Shown here piece by piece: positions 19,201 through 63,993 of a DNA stretch of 64,000 bases. Source of the stretch: Xiphias gladius (Eukaryota > Chordata > Actinopteri > Istiophoriformes > Xiphiidae); the NCBI RefSeq assembly GCF_016859285.1, contig NC_053417.1, positions 10,739,206 to 10,803,205 of the forward strand, written 5' to 3'. Both the position numbers and the translations under genes were made by a program. Within the stretch, counting starts at the first letter, position 1. The number at the start of each line of letters is the position of its first letter. The notes under the pieces were generated by a model, which was given only the letters and a program-made list of their open reading frames with translations, searched no databases and was not told the DNA's origin.

Positions 19201-22200
19201 TCTGTGTGTGGCATATTTCCCAAGATAAGCAACAGGTAATTAACACGTCATTTGAGAATTTATCATGGACTGATGGTCAGAATTGGACTTTTTAGATGTA
19301 TAAGAAGAAGAAGTGATACACAATCTTCAAAGGGGGGGTTGGGGGGCACTGCAATTAAGGACCAAATGCTTCACTGCAGTAAAACAATATAAACTGAAGG
19401 CTTTCATTTTCTCTTCAAAGACAGCTGCCCTTCCTAAAAAAAAAAAAAAAAAAAGAGAGAAACATTTTGGTGCACAGACAGGAGCATTTGAACACATGAA
19501 AAATGTTGTTTTCAGTGGAACAGGTGTCTCTTTCCTGTCTTGGCCACTGGGTCGTCACAGTTTGGTTAAAAATAAACCACCACAATAACGTGTAAAATCA
19601 GGAGGAGAGCGGGAGAGAGGACAGAGCAGGGAGGGCAGTCAAAGAGGGACCAGAGTGACTGGCTGCAGGTGAAACATTTCATCTTCCACCTGTTGCTTAA
19701 CGTTGCTGCTCCTGAACGTGAGGGTTTCCCACAGGACGGGTGTGCGAAGGAACGCTGTAGCAGTCCGAGGGGGAGACACTGATCAAAAGGCTGCTGCTGA
19801 CTCACGTCTCCCAGGTGCGAAAGCCATCACGCGGAGCACGTTCTCGGTGGCGCGAGGCGCAGGCCGCGTGCGGTGCGGTGGCGCAGTCAGTGCCAGAGGT
19901 GGGGTCTCGTGTGCATGTCATGACGCGCAGCATGGCTTTTTGATTCAGGTTGCCCCCCCCCCCCCTCCCCTCGCTGGGCTCATGCAGAAAGAAGAAAAAG
20001 AAAAAAAAAGGGGCGCAAAACGTGCCCCGTTGGTCAATTCATAGGGAACACAGCGAGCTCGGAAAGAAAGGAAGTCACATGATATCAGAAAATATTTAAA
20101 TTCTAACCATCGAAGCCCTGCATGAGTAGAACCGACAGCTATTGTACAGTATTTACATGGGCCTGGAAACAGGCCAGGAACAGGCCACGGCAGTCAGTTC
20201 ATCAAACTCTATAGTTTCCAAACTTCACTCCCTGTGGCCTAACAAAGGAGTCAGTGTTGATGACAGGAGATGATATGAAGACACCTGTACGGTTATGAGA
20301 GCATCCCTCATAGAGATTATGTTTGCAAACTATTTCACCAAAATGTATAATTGATTTTTAAAAGAGCCGTTTGTATTTTTTGGTACGCGGACCTGGATTA
20401 TTGTTGTCTTTAGTCAGTGAGTTTTTAGCGACTGAGTCCTGCTGAAAACTGTAGGCAGACTTTAATTATAAGCTCTTGTCTTACTTCTCCCGAGGGACCG
20501 CAGGCCCTGTTGTAAGTGAACTGTGTCAAATTAGTGTCAAGTTAATGGCATTATGAGAGGGCTGGCAGTGTGCCTCCGAGGGCCTCCATCCCTAGCTGGC
20601 CCCAGATGTGAAGCCGGCCTTGTGGGCGCAGTGTGAGTAGTCCCGTCTCCCTAGTTTCCCACCAATCCCCAACACCAGGGTAAATGACCTACAAAAGCCA
20701 TGTCGCTCCTCAGTGCTCCACTGAGAATGTTAATTGATCTTTTGTTGCAGGACAAACAGAAACTCTCTGTCCCGGTCCATCTGGGGAAAAACAAGTCAAC
20801 TGACTTTACTGCTTGGCACAGAGCAGTCTGTCTGCCTTTGGTCTCCGTTGACTTTTTTAATTTAAGGGTTCAGCCACCGATCTACAATGCTGAAAGAAGT
20901 ACTTTAAGTTTTAATTAAGTCAAAGAAGTAATGCCACAATAGAAATACTACTTCATTAAATTAAAAAAAAAAAAAAAGCAAAGCTAAAGGAAAAGGCAGA
21001 GGATCCACACACTGGCAACATTTCCATCCCAGAAAAAGTAAAAGTAAATAAGTATTAGCAGTAGAATGTACACAAAGGTGCTAATTGAGAGAAATGGACC
21101 TCATAAGAATGTTTGATTATTAATGCACAATAGATATCTGATAACTGGCAGGTTAATGCATGAAAAGTGAAACTCTCCAAAGTTGGAGGTAATGAAATAA
21201 TGGAAATCCACTAAATTGAAAATACACTATTACAGTTGACCAGTTTTCCATTAATTTTCAGACTTTCTGATCAGTTAAAGGGTCACATGATCTTTTACAT
21301 GTCGACATAATTCTCTAAAATCTTTTAAATAGGGTCAAAGATGCATTTTATCATCAAAACAAGGCTGTCGCAGTACTTGTGATAAACGGAAAAGTAGGTT
21401 TAGGTAAAGGTAATTCAAAGTGTTATAGGGACATCATTTTACAGACAATGTGATTAAAAATAAACTACAATGAATTTGATTAAATAATACAAGTATAAAG
21501 TCTTGCAAAATGGAAATATTTAAGTAAGGACCCAGCACTGTTCAGTCATACAGCAGAACAGCACTTGAGTAAATGTGCTATGTTGCTTCCTTCCTGTTTG
21601 CATCTGAGCAGGTTTGTGACCTGTTGGTATTTGTGGTGTCACAATGGTGCTTTAAATTTCTAACAAGGCACCTGCATCACATCCATTTAACCCAGATCAG
21701 ATACTGTATTTAGCATTAAAAACAATACTATCTCTTTTCGTGCTTTACGTTTGCATATTGAGGTATGTTGGTAAACATCTCTTCTACTTCTCTTCAGTGT
21801 AGCGTTTGAAAACACAGTAACTGCCAATCTGTCAAGTCACGTTTATGTTTGGCTTTATTATCTGTCCTCTCCATTGATTTCACTCTCGACGTGTTTGTGT
21901 GAATTTGTGCCTCCTCTGAAAGTTAGTGTGCACTACACGGCTCCTGGGGGTCTTTGTCTACAAGTGTGTGTGAAGACGAGTTCCCCTCCCACCAACAGCC
22001 TGAGAGCTCTGAATTCCTGCCATAAAGTCTCGGCCATCGCTCAGACCTGCAGCGGCACAGAGCGGCTTCCCATCAGCCATCTCTCTGTGAGTGTGGTATC
22101 TCCCGTTTCCCACACTCTGTGCCTATTCACTGGCCCCAAGACGGGAACAATAGAAGTGTGTCTTGTTACACATCACATTAGCTACGGTGTTTGATCTCCC

Positions 22201-23000
22201 ATCGCAGGGGGAGGGGAGGCAGCTTCAGCCAGACCATCTGGCCTGTCCAACTAGACCCTGAGAAAGTCCCGGGCATGCCACATTCTCCACAACTTCTGCA
22301 CACACAAATAGTTGTGAAAGACTTTTGTGGCACTTGAGACATAATTCAGGCACTAGACAGCATGCCACAACTACAACAACAGAAGTGGGCCGTGTGACAT
22401 AAATGGAGCAGGCGTGTCTCCATACTCCAGATTTTCAATTTCTTTTAAACACCTGTGCACCAGGAAGGTCAGATAAGATGAAACGTTAATGATCCCTGTG
22501 GGAAACACTGTATCAAGAAAAAAAATACGGAGTTAAAAGTATGAAAAAAAAGCACCACCACCTGTCGTTAAATTATCTGAAGAATGAATTCCCTGAGTAA
22601 TGTTAGTTATATTTTTTTTAACATGCATGTGTTTTGAACTCTTCTGTTGAAATAAAATCAGGCTTTTAAGATTGATGCAGTAAAAATGAATGCACTGATA
22701 GAATCAGTGCATGTCAAAACACAGATTTGCATCCATTACCGGTAGTAAGAAGTATGATGTTAAATCCAAATACTTTTGATGTACTGAACCGATACTCAGC
22801 TGCACTCGACCTGTGCATATAGATATTATTATGTTGTCTCATTAATTCATTCAGTCACTCAATGTTCAAGATCAAATGAACAGTCTTTATGTAAGATTTT
22901 CTACGTACTTTGACCTCTGTCACTCAGCGCTCAAGATTTCTGAATAAAGTAAAAACACCACTGTTGTTCATGTTTGCAAAACTTCATGTGAAGTTTTCTG
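19201..23000. other. Intergenic region within the hes cluster
   Basis: No supported gene. It contains poly-A tracts (19436-19454, 20961-20976), a CpG-rich block at about 19.73-20.04 kb with a run of C at 19951-19963, and moderately GC-rich stretches at 20.5-20.7 and 21.9-22.3 kb. A Su(H)-like TTCCCACA occurs at 22107-22114. The open frames here (for example 19703-20044 and 21874-22194) lack known motifs. Confidence 0.5.
19730..20040. promoter_or_regulatory. CpG-rich block without an assigned gene
   Basis: This segment is unusually rich in CG dinucleotides for the region (GCGAGGCGCAGGCCGCGTGC and neighbours). It lies about 0.75 kb upstream of inverted hes5 copy 2. It could be a CpG island serving a distal promoter, an enhancer or a non-coding RNA. 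No start site is recognisable. Confidence 0.4.
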
Positions 23001-23715
23001 TTTATTTTTTTTTTAAATGTTCAAACGCAAACTTCTCAAGGAAGCAATTCAACAGATTCTTTTAGTAAAGATTGATGTCAACATAAAATGCCTTTATAAA
23101 AGGTATTCATTTGAAGATGAAAAAACATCTATTATGAACATCACAACTGAACAGTTAGCAGGTACAATTTCAGCAGTAACACTCACTTCACACATAGGCC
23201 AAATAATGGTTACAAATAGTCATTATAAAGTATAATCATAACAAGATTTACAGTAAAAGTGGATCCATGGGATCCATTAATGGGATGTTGTTGCTTCATC
23301 AGCGCCAAGATGATCAAGGTATCAGTCAGTGATACTCAGTATCAAAGATAGACAGTGGTTTAAACACGTCAGTCAATCAGTGTCTCAGACACTTAAATAA
23401 TGTGGACTCACAAATAAAATCCAGGATCTGCTTTTCCAAAGGAACAATTGACACAATCACAGAGTGAACACTCTAAATTATATAGAGTATAATACACATG
23501 GTGTACATATTCAGTAAAACCTGAATCCTTTCAGTCCTTCCAAAGGAATACTGGGACATTGAGCCCATTTCGCCACACTAGTATAACACTTAACAATATT
23601 GAATCTCCTGCCAAAGCAAAATGAAACAGACTTCAGTGAGTCTTTAACTTTCTGTCCATGACATTCACAGACGTAGATCTCTTTCTGTCTTTGTGGAGGT
23701 GATGCTGCCTCCATC
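23001..23715 (-). terminator. 3' UTR of the third hes5-type gene
   Basis: About 700 bp follow the stop codon. A minus-strand AATAAA (TTTATT at about 23001) is a plausible poly(A) signal. I see no other coding content in this stretch. Confidence 0.4.
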
Positions 23716-23974
23716 CTACCAAGGCCTCCACAGACCACAGCTGGCCTGGCTCACACCCTTGCTGGAGCTGACCTGACGGAGAGGAGAGCCAGGAGGTGAC
23801 AGGGCGCAGGGAGCTTGGCCGGTCCTGCTGGACGCCTGCAGGCCCTGGAAGTGGCTGAGGAGCCGTCTGTGGGCCTGAGTCTGGACCTCGCAGTGGGACA
23901 GGAAGCTGACGGCCTCCTGCACGCAGCGGGAGTAGCCGTCGCTGGCCGTCGTCAGGCCAGAGGTCACGCTGACG

Positions 23975-24024
<50 letters not shown>

Positions 24025-24356
24025 CTGCTGCCAGCTTCTCAGAAAAGACACAGCCATCTCCAAGATGTCCGCCTTCTCTTGCTTGGAATCGGGCTGCTGC
24101 CTGAGGAACTCTGGACCCAGCAGGGATTTCAGCTGCTCGATGCTGGTGTTGATGCGGTCTCTGCGCAGTTTCTCCACCATTGGCTTTCTCAGCTGAAGAA
24201 AAGAAAAAGAGAAAACATTGAGTCCACTTGAAAACTGGAAACTTTTTTTATATTATTTGAACGCATCTCAACAAGTGAGCTAAGTGACTTTATAGAAAAG
24301 GTGTTTACCTTATGAGCAGGAGTCAGGTGTTCCTTAGAGAAAACAGTGGGTGCCAT
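23716..24356 (-). CDS. hes5-like: Hes5/her4-type bHLH-Orange repressor with polyglutamine tract
   Basis: Exons: 24309-24356 and 23716-24192 (525 bp, 174 residues). It begins MAPTVFSKEHLTPAHK and continues into a Hes basic region (LRKPMVEKLRRDRINTSIEQ). The helix-loop-helix contains LLGPEFLRQQPDSKQEKADI, which recalls zebrafish her4. An Orange-like segment (DGYSRCVQEAVSFLSHCE) and the C-terminal WRPW Groucho motif follow. Between bHLH and Orange lies a run of 15 CAG-encoded glutamines (23977-24021), preceded by QQK. It differs from the inverted pair in its N-terminus and linker, so it is an older paralogue. A TATA box and a Su(H)-like site lie upstream. Orthology among her4/her15/hes5 is not settled here. 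Confidence 0.91.
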
Positions 24357-24560
24357 AGCTGTAGAGTCAGCGCGTTCCTGCTTGGTTTGAAGAGCCAGTT
24401 GAATCTGAGCTGCCTTCTCCTCTGCCTCTGCCCTGTATTTATACACCCAAATCTCCATATGAATGTGTGGGTCTTGGGCTTGTTGGAGTTTCTCACAGTC
24501 CCCGGGCCAATGAGAGCGCTGGGAAGGGCTTTGAGGAACGCAGGGCTGCCACATGCTCAA
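24357..24560 (-). promoter_or_regulatory. Promoter of the third hes5-type gene
   Basis: The minus strand has TATAAATA at 24443-24436, about 80 bp before the ATG. It also has TGTGAGAA, fitting the Su(H)/RBPJ consensus YRTGDGAD, at 24497-24490, and a nearby CCAAT (24510-24514 plus). The layout matches a direct Notch-responsive hes5 promoter. Confidence 0.6.
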
Positions 24561-25700
24561 TGAAGTGTTTATAGCCGTTGGGACAATGAGTGTGTCTCCG
24601 GGGAGCAGGTGGAGGAATAGACTGCGAGAGAAAGAGCCCAGGGTGGAGGGGGTGGAGAGGGAGGAGGGGCGGTATAGTTGGGAGACTGACCCAGTGCTTG
24701 TGTTGATATGGGAAAGTGGTGACCCCAGAGGGAAGCACGCTGCTGTCTCATGTCATCTCCGCCGCCACGTAATTGAGCACAAAGTGCCTCCGCCACCAGG
24801 CACACGTGGGTGTTACAGAGGGCCAGCCATTAGAAAAGATCTACACGCAGCCATTTCCACCAGTTTGACACGGCAGACTTCCCTCATGGAGCAGTGCAAC
24901 AGTTGACATGTCTCAGAGATGAATTTAAAAAAAAGTTTCTCTGCAAGTTTCGAGGTTGAAAAAAATAAATAAATTTCTTAAACTGTGAATTTAACCTTTC
25001 AATGAGGTTTTAGCACACACACCAAAATATTCTGTAAATTTACGGTCATGAAAACCTGTTTTCTTATTAAGTTACGTAATAAAAGTGCTGGAGAAACACT
25101 ATTAACTGTCAAAATTAGAGCAATCTTGGATCTTTCACATGATGTATTTCTATATTTCTCTTTTGTCTGTGCTCTTCTCACTGGTTTGGAGCGGGCAAGG
25201 TGATGTCTGGTATTATCATGGATAATAATTCTCCAAAATGCTGATGTTTTCCTTAGTTTTATTACTTAATTGTTGATTATTCAGTTACCATCTAGTTTTA
25301 TTGAGAAAAATACAAGATACATTTTCAGGTGCTTTAAAATCATCACTATACCATTTAATAATAAAGGGTTAAAATGACTCTAGTTTAAATAGTCTTTAGC
25401 CATATAGACAAACAGTACTCCACCTATTACATGTAAAGTCCAAATAAGTGTCAATGAAAAATCAATGCCAACACTGGATATTTTATTTTGAAAATTACTT
25501 GGTGGCCATCCTTTTGAAGTTCAGCCTGTCCACTTTAATTTGATGGTAGATGAACATGATTTGAACTGTAAGAGAAGAAAAGTTCTTCAACTGTAAACCT
25601 CCCAACACTCACCACACTCCAAGCACATGTTCACACATCAGACAAACCCCCAAATACCCACACAGACAGCCACACTCTCCTCGCTCACTTTCCCTCCCAC

Positions 25701-25709
25701 ACACGCACG

Positions 25710-25743
<34 letters not shown>
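25701..25743. repeat. (CA)n microsatellite
   Basis: A CGCACGCACG lead-in is followed by uninterrupted CA units up to CAGCTGG. Confidence 0.9.
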
Positions 25744-25744
<1 letters not shown>

Positions 25745-25941
25745 CTGGCTGACCTGCCCACCGCTGGCCACGTCTCAGTCACACGCTCTCTTCCTGCCTG
25801 TGTGGAACGTGGGAGCCGCTGTGGTCCCAGGCTTCCCACACTTCAGTGTTAATGACACTGAGGCCGGCTGCACAAAGGAAGTGTGCCCCATCGAACAAAG
25901 ATTGAGTGACCAACCCCACCCCACCCCCTCCCACCCCCTCC

Positions 25942-25989
<48 letters not shown>
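25942..25989. repeat. (CA)n microsatellite
   Basis: About 23 uninterrupted CA units lie roughly 200 bp from the preceding tract, after a CCCCACCCC-rich segment. Confidence 0.92.
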
Positions 25990-25990
<1 letters not shown>

Positions 25991-26764
25991 GGGAAAACAG
26001 GGCTGTCAACAGGGCTTCCAGGCACACCATCTGGACGGATTGTACGCTATTGTCAGCCAATCAAGCATAGGAGACATTCACCGTGAGAATTGGAAAGGCT
26101 GAAATAGAGACAGAAAGTTAAATAAGAAGAATAGGGAGTGTGTGTGTGTGGAGGGTGGGAAACGTTGAGGACAGTTTGATGGTTTGTTTTCAACGTTTCT
26201 AAAAATCATATAGCGTGTGAGACAAACAGTTTTCTAAGTTGAGAAAAAGTGAATATTGTTTCACGTCATAAGATTGTTCGAACAGAAAGAGGATTTGGGA
26301 CAAAATAAACAACAAACACACAAATGTAACAAGTAATAACAACATAAGACACTTAAGGATTGGCAGTTGTGATTAAGTCTTGTCTTATAGGCACTACTTC
26401 TTTTAAAATTAATCTACTACTGTAAATTTTTAGAGTAAAATAGTGGAAGCTCATGTTACGTGCCATTCAGCTTTAGACTTAACATCTCTGTCCACCACCT
26501 TGTTAAATGGACAGAGAGACTCCTTGTAAATGGACGTCCTTCCATTCCGTGTATGCCGTCCTCAGGCAGATGTTTTTCCATCATGTTCCCACCACATATC
26601 ACTACCGGTCCATACAATAACGCAGATATTTCCCTTTTTGTGGTGCATCAGCTGAGCGACAAGGGGCCAGCGAAGGGCCCCTCCCACCTGTTTGTTTGGA
26701 TTGGGGCCATTGTGCCCCATGAATTCAACTAATTCATTCACATCCTATTGTCATAACACTGCTT

Positions 26765-26860
26765 TGTGATTGGCCAACCACTGTGAGAACTAGCATCACA
26801 TGAAATCGATGGGAAAGTTGGTATAAGTATATAAAGGATGGAGGTCTTGGTGAGTAAAAT
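26765..26860 (+). promoter_or_regulatory. CCAAT/TATA promoter of the small two-exon gene
   Basis: An inverted CCAAT box (ATTGG, 26769-26773) is followed 55 bp later by TATATAAA (26828-26835). This predicts a transcription start near 26860 and a 5' UTR of about 70 bp before the ATG at 26933. Confidence 0.65.
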
Positions 26861-26932
26861 CAGTACCCTGAACGCCTCTTGTATCCCACACAGACCTGGA
26901 CTGACTGTACACCATCTGACTTCACATTCACC

Positions 26933-27952
26933 ATGAGGGATCAGCACACAACGTAAGTTCAAATGGAGAAAACTCATCCATAGAAGTAGTTAATATTATT
27001 GATCTTCAGCTCATCTCCCTTCCTTAAATTGTTTTTTCATTTAAGGTCATCCCAGGGTCAGGAACATTTTGGTGTTTTGGTTTTATAAGGTTATCAGGGC
27101 CCTGATTTTTGCCTTGTTGGTGATACAGAAACTTGACTCCCAAGTAACACTTATCAATGCTGATTGAAAGTTCTGGTTTTGGGGCAGATGTTCAAAATGA
27201 TCTGTTACAAGGGTCAGGTCACCCAAGTGAACAAAAAACATTTTATCGCTTGGGCATGGTGGGATTTATGTTTTGGTTATGTTTGCCCAAGGTTTGAGAT
27301 TACCGGTCTCTCCTGATTCAGTGGAGGTGAATTTCCACATTTCCAATTCAAAGAACCTGCTGAATAGTTTTTCTGTATTTCCAAAGAAAACTCTTCACAG
27401 AGAGGTCTGTGGACTATTCAGAGTATCGTGAATACTGATTCAGTGTTATGAGCATCACAAATGAAATTCCATTCATCTCATTTGCATTGGGGGCAGCCGG
27501 AGAAATCCCACACATTGATCTCTGAACATCTGAACAAATAAAAATCTGTCTGCATGGCTTGATACCAGTATTGCTAAGGAAGAAAATGTTGCTTTTTTTT
27601 AATTTGGGTGAACGAACCCTTTAAATAAATTAAGGATTTCTGATAACTTAAAAGTGCTGTCTGTTTTGCATATCCAACATTCATCTGATGTTTCCCGTCC
27701 TTTCTCCTCAGCAAATGTAAAATGATGATTTTGGAGAGGAAGTGCACAGACAGAGCGGTGAGGCTCCGCTCAGCCCTTGAGAGCCAACTCAACAATGGGG
27801 TGTCCAGCTCTGATATGTGGGACAAGACAGTCTCATTCTTCACAGTGAAGAAGGCCTTGATTTTCCATAATGGCTACACCAAATCCTCCAGAGAGGCCAT
27901 GAGGCTGTTCCCCTCACCCGCAGAGGACGTGGTACCACTTTGCTGCCAGTGA
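26933..27952 (+). CDS. Small two-exon gene encoding an unrecognised 86-residue protein
   Basis: Exons: 26933-26952 and 27712-27952. The first ends AC|GTAAGT. The second follows a pyrimidine tract and CAG. The joined frame starts MRDQHTTKCKMMILERKC and ends DVVPLCCQ. I do not recognise the protein. It has no signal peptide or membrane segment. It is basic near the N-terminus, with a possible helix (TDRAVRLRSALESQLNN), and has a central hydrophobic-basic stretch VSFFTVKKALIF. That stretch lines up with the FYHSKRRLIF tail of the CDK inhibitor p21 but lacks the Q and M of a true PIP box. The CCAAT/TATA promoter, consensus splice sites and AATAAA at 28485 support a real gene. The family is unknown. 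Confidence 0.68.
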
Positions 27953-28510
27953 GAAGTGGACACACACATGAAGACAACGAGAAATGAGATATAACATGTG
28001 GGTGTGTGTTTGAATATCTACAAGCTCTGAAGCACTAAGCATACTGGCACCATGTCAAGAAGTTCTCCATGGAAAACATTTTTCAAATGGAAAAAAGGAC
28101 AGTAAATAAAAATAAAAAAAAAGGAAAACTTTTTTTCACTCAACACTAAGTGTAAAAGGTAGAAAAGATGGGAGTTTTATACCCCTCATCTATGACCATA
28201 TACACTGTGAATTTATATGTCCACAAACAGGCCTTAAAATGTGCATTTTATACCTTAAGCCTTAGTACTCCTTATCACTGGTCACTTAAAGACCACGTTG
28301 TTGAGGTTTTGTTAACTTAAAGCCATATTCCTTTGTATAAAGGGGAAGTGTTTATGCCAATGCATACTTTGTTTTATAAATGTTTTTATGACATTGTGAA
28401 TGATGTTCGTTTTAATTGTTAAGTATAAAATGTCTTGCTGAGAGCCATAAAATGTGCAATATGTGCTTTCATATACGAGTTGAAAATAAACAGTTTATGT
28501 CAATGTTTTC
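27953..28510 (+). terminator. 3' UTR and poly(A) signal of the small gene
   Basis: About 530 bp of AT-rich sequence follows the stop codon and ends with AATAAA at 28485-28490, then a GT/T-rich stretch (TTTATGTCAATGTTTTC). The transcript would span about 26.86-28.51 kb with one 759-bp intron. Confidence 0.65.
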
Positions 28511-29260
28511 TTTACTGATTGTGTTAGAAGTGGTTATTTCCGGTTTATTTTGGCCAGTCAGTTTAAAATGCAAACTTTAATGTGTTCAGTGTGATTGTTT
28601 ATATTTAGGCTTTGTATTTTATTCACAGTTAACACTGAAAACAGGGAACAAGTTCACATCTCAGAGTCTTAATGAATATCGCCCTCTAGTGGCCTTTATT
28701 CAGCAATACCTTAAGATATTATCCACACACTAACAGCTTTGTCTCCCTGGACTCTCATGGTCCCAACTGGTCTGTGTTGTTTTAAGACAGACTTGAAAAA
28801 TTGCAAACCTATCCTTTAAATTATGGCAGTTTGGCCTGGAGATTCAAGAAGCAAAGCAGGGAGGTTGCTGTTTTGGACCAAACAATCAGCTGAGGTGTTT
28901 AACAGCTTTCAAAATGTAACGGCTCTGTTTGCACAAGTGCTATACACTGCATACTTTGCCCCTTGATGCTTCTAAAATAAATATGTTTTAAAGAAAACCT
29001 ACAAGACTAAACAAACATGACTTCATTAGTTACCTGATCTGATTGGAAATCAAAAACCCATTAGATTTTAAAAAAAATGTATTTATATTCTGTGCCTCTT
29101 CACAGGACATTTTAACAGCAATGACTTGCACCGTCACTTGACGAGTAGCTTTTTTTTTTTTTTTTTTTTTTTAAATGGGGACACAGCAGACGATACATCT
29201 TTTTTAAGAACGTATACTGCAGCGGGAACAGAAGAGGTTACCCTGGATCAGATTTGGAAT
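28511..29260. other. Spacer between convergent transcription units
   Basis: This lies between the small plus-strand gene and the 3' end of ubr4. It contains a T-run at about 29151-29172. No gene is seen. Confidence 0.5.
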
Positions 29261-30714
29261 TATTACTGCTTTATTAATCATTAGCTAAGTTCAAAAAGCA
29301 GACATTCAGCAACAGTTTAACATTGTAGCAGCGGGAATAGGAGAATTAACAATAAACTGGGTGAACTCCAAACCATGCATTCAGTTCTGGAGTTATAAGG
29401 ACACCTTTTATAACTGTCTAAGTTTAAAAGTTGATCCGTCACTGAAGAATAAAAGTCAGTGGCACTTTGCTTTCCAGAAATCTTTTGTCCAGACTGTTGC
29501 CAGTGATTCTGGGGAAAACCAAAATCTAAATCCGAGAGTTCAGAGGCCTGAGAAATAAAGAAACTGCTGGGGAAGAAAACAAACTGAACGACAAAACAAT
29601 TAGTCAAAGAAAAAAGTGTTTAAATATGTAATGTATGTCTGTTTTATTATTAATTTAGACAAGTCTGATATTTCATTGCAACAGATGGAATCTTTCACAA
29701 GTCCAAAGTTCACTTTGTCACCAAGGCATAGCTTTATGGAAAAAATAAAACAAACTCTTATTCATTGTTCTTCTCCTCACTTTGCTTCAGAGGTTGATAA
29801 AAGAAACCTTACACATACACACTAAATCAAAAAACTTTTTTCTGTCCATCACTCAAATTCCAGTTAGAACCTACATGAAGACCGAACAGCAAAAGCCTGG
29901 AAGAAAGGACAGGTTAGCTTGTAACCATGTGACACTGAAACCTTCTGCCATTTTAAAAAGCCCTGACCAAAACAAACTTAAACCAAACAAACAAAAAATG
30001 AAATCAAGATAAAATCAAATGCCACTCGTAATACGTGGTGGGTCAAATCCCCAAAATGTTTTAGTTATCGTAACATTGCCCCCCAATATTGGGGAGGGGG
30101 GGATCAAAAAAACGATGTCCACCCTAAAACAGAATTCACGAGTTATTCCCATCAACTTGACAACTCTTTTCTTTTTTAAATATCAATAACCACATTTTCT
30201 CAGCCCACCATTCTATGACAACCTTTGATATCCTTAAGACTGAACAATGGTAAAGCTTCAGGTTTGTTTGCGGTAACAGTCGTGAACCAGAAAATACACA
30301 AACTTTTTCTGGTTTAATGCTCAGCAGAGTCCCAGATCTCTTGTCTCAAGCTTGGCGAGAAACTGAGTTATGTCCTCAACTCTACACTGAAGCAGTCTGA
30401 ACCAGAGGGGCAACACGTAAAATTCTGTTTTAGTGTGTTCCCCCCACCCTTTAACAGCATTGTGTTTTTGTGTTAAAAGTTATAGAGATGTTGCCAAAAG
30501 TGGATGATTTTTTTTAGACTACACATAGATTCAGCTTTAAGTTAATTTGAAGATGTCATATGGGAGAGGGAGGTGAGCAGGAAGCATGGTGTATACTCTG
30601 TGTATGTGTGTGTCAGTGTGTAAAAAGAGAAAATTATTTTTTTCAGTTGGTAGGTGTCCCAATGTTATTTGCAGGGCTGTTGTGTGTTGGAGGGATGTGG
30701 GCTGACGTTGGCCA
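29261..30714 (-). terminator. ubr4: Probable 3' UTR of ubr4
   Basis: The ubr4 stop codon is at 30717-30715. A minus-strand AATAAA (TTTATT at 29270-29275) would give a 3' UTR of about 1.45 kb. Another candidate lies near 29642. The short open frames here have no motif. Confidence 0.4.

Positions 30715-63993
<33,279 letters not shown>

Larger units (their letters stand above)
24561..26760. other. Intergenic region with two CA microsatellites
   Basis: No supported gene. GC-rich sequence at 24.6-24.9 kb flanks the hes promoter. Two (CA)n tracts lie at about 25701-25743 and 25942-25989. The remainder is AT-rich with short unsupported frames. Confidence 0.5.

Noticed and set aside
21765-21835. A GTAAACATCTCTTCTACTTC sequence resembling the miR-30 family
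   Set aside because: Only the seed-like part matches and I see no complementary arm to form a precursor hairpin.
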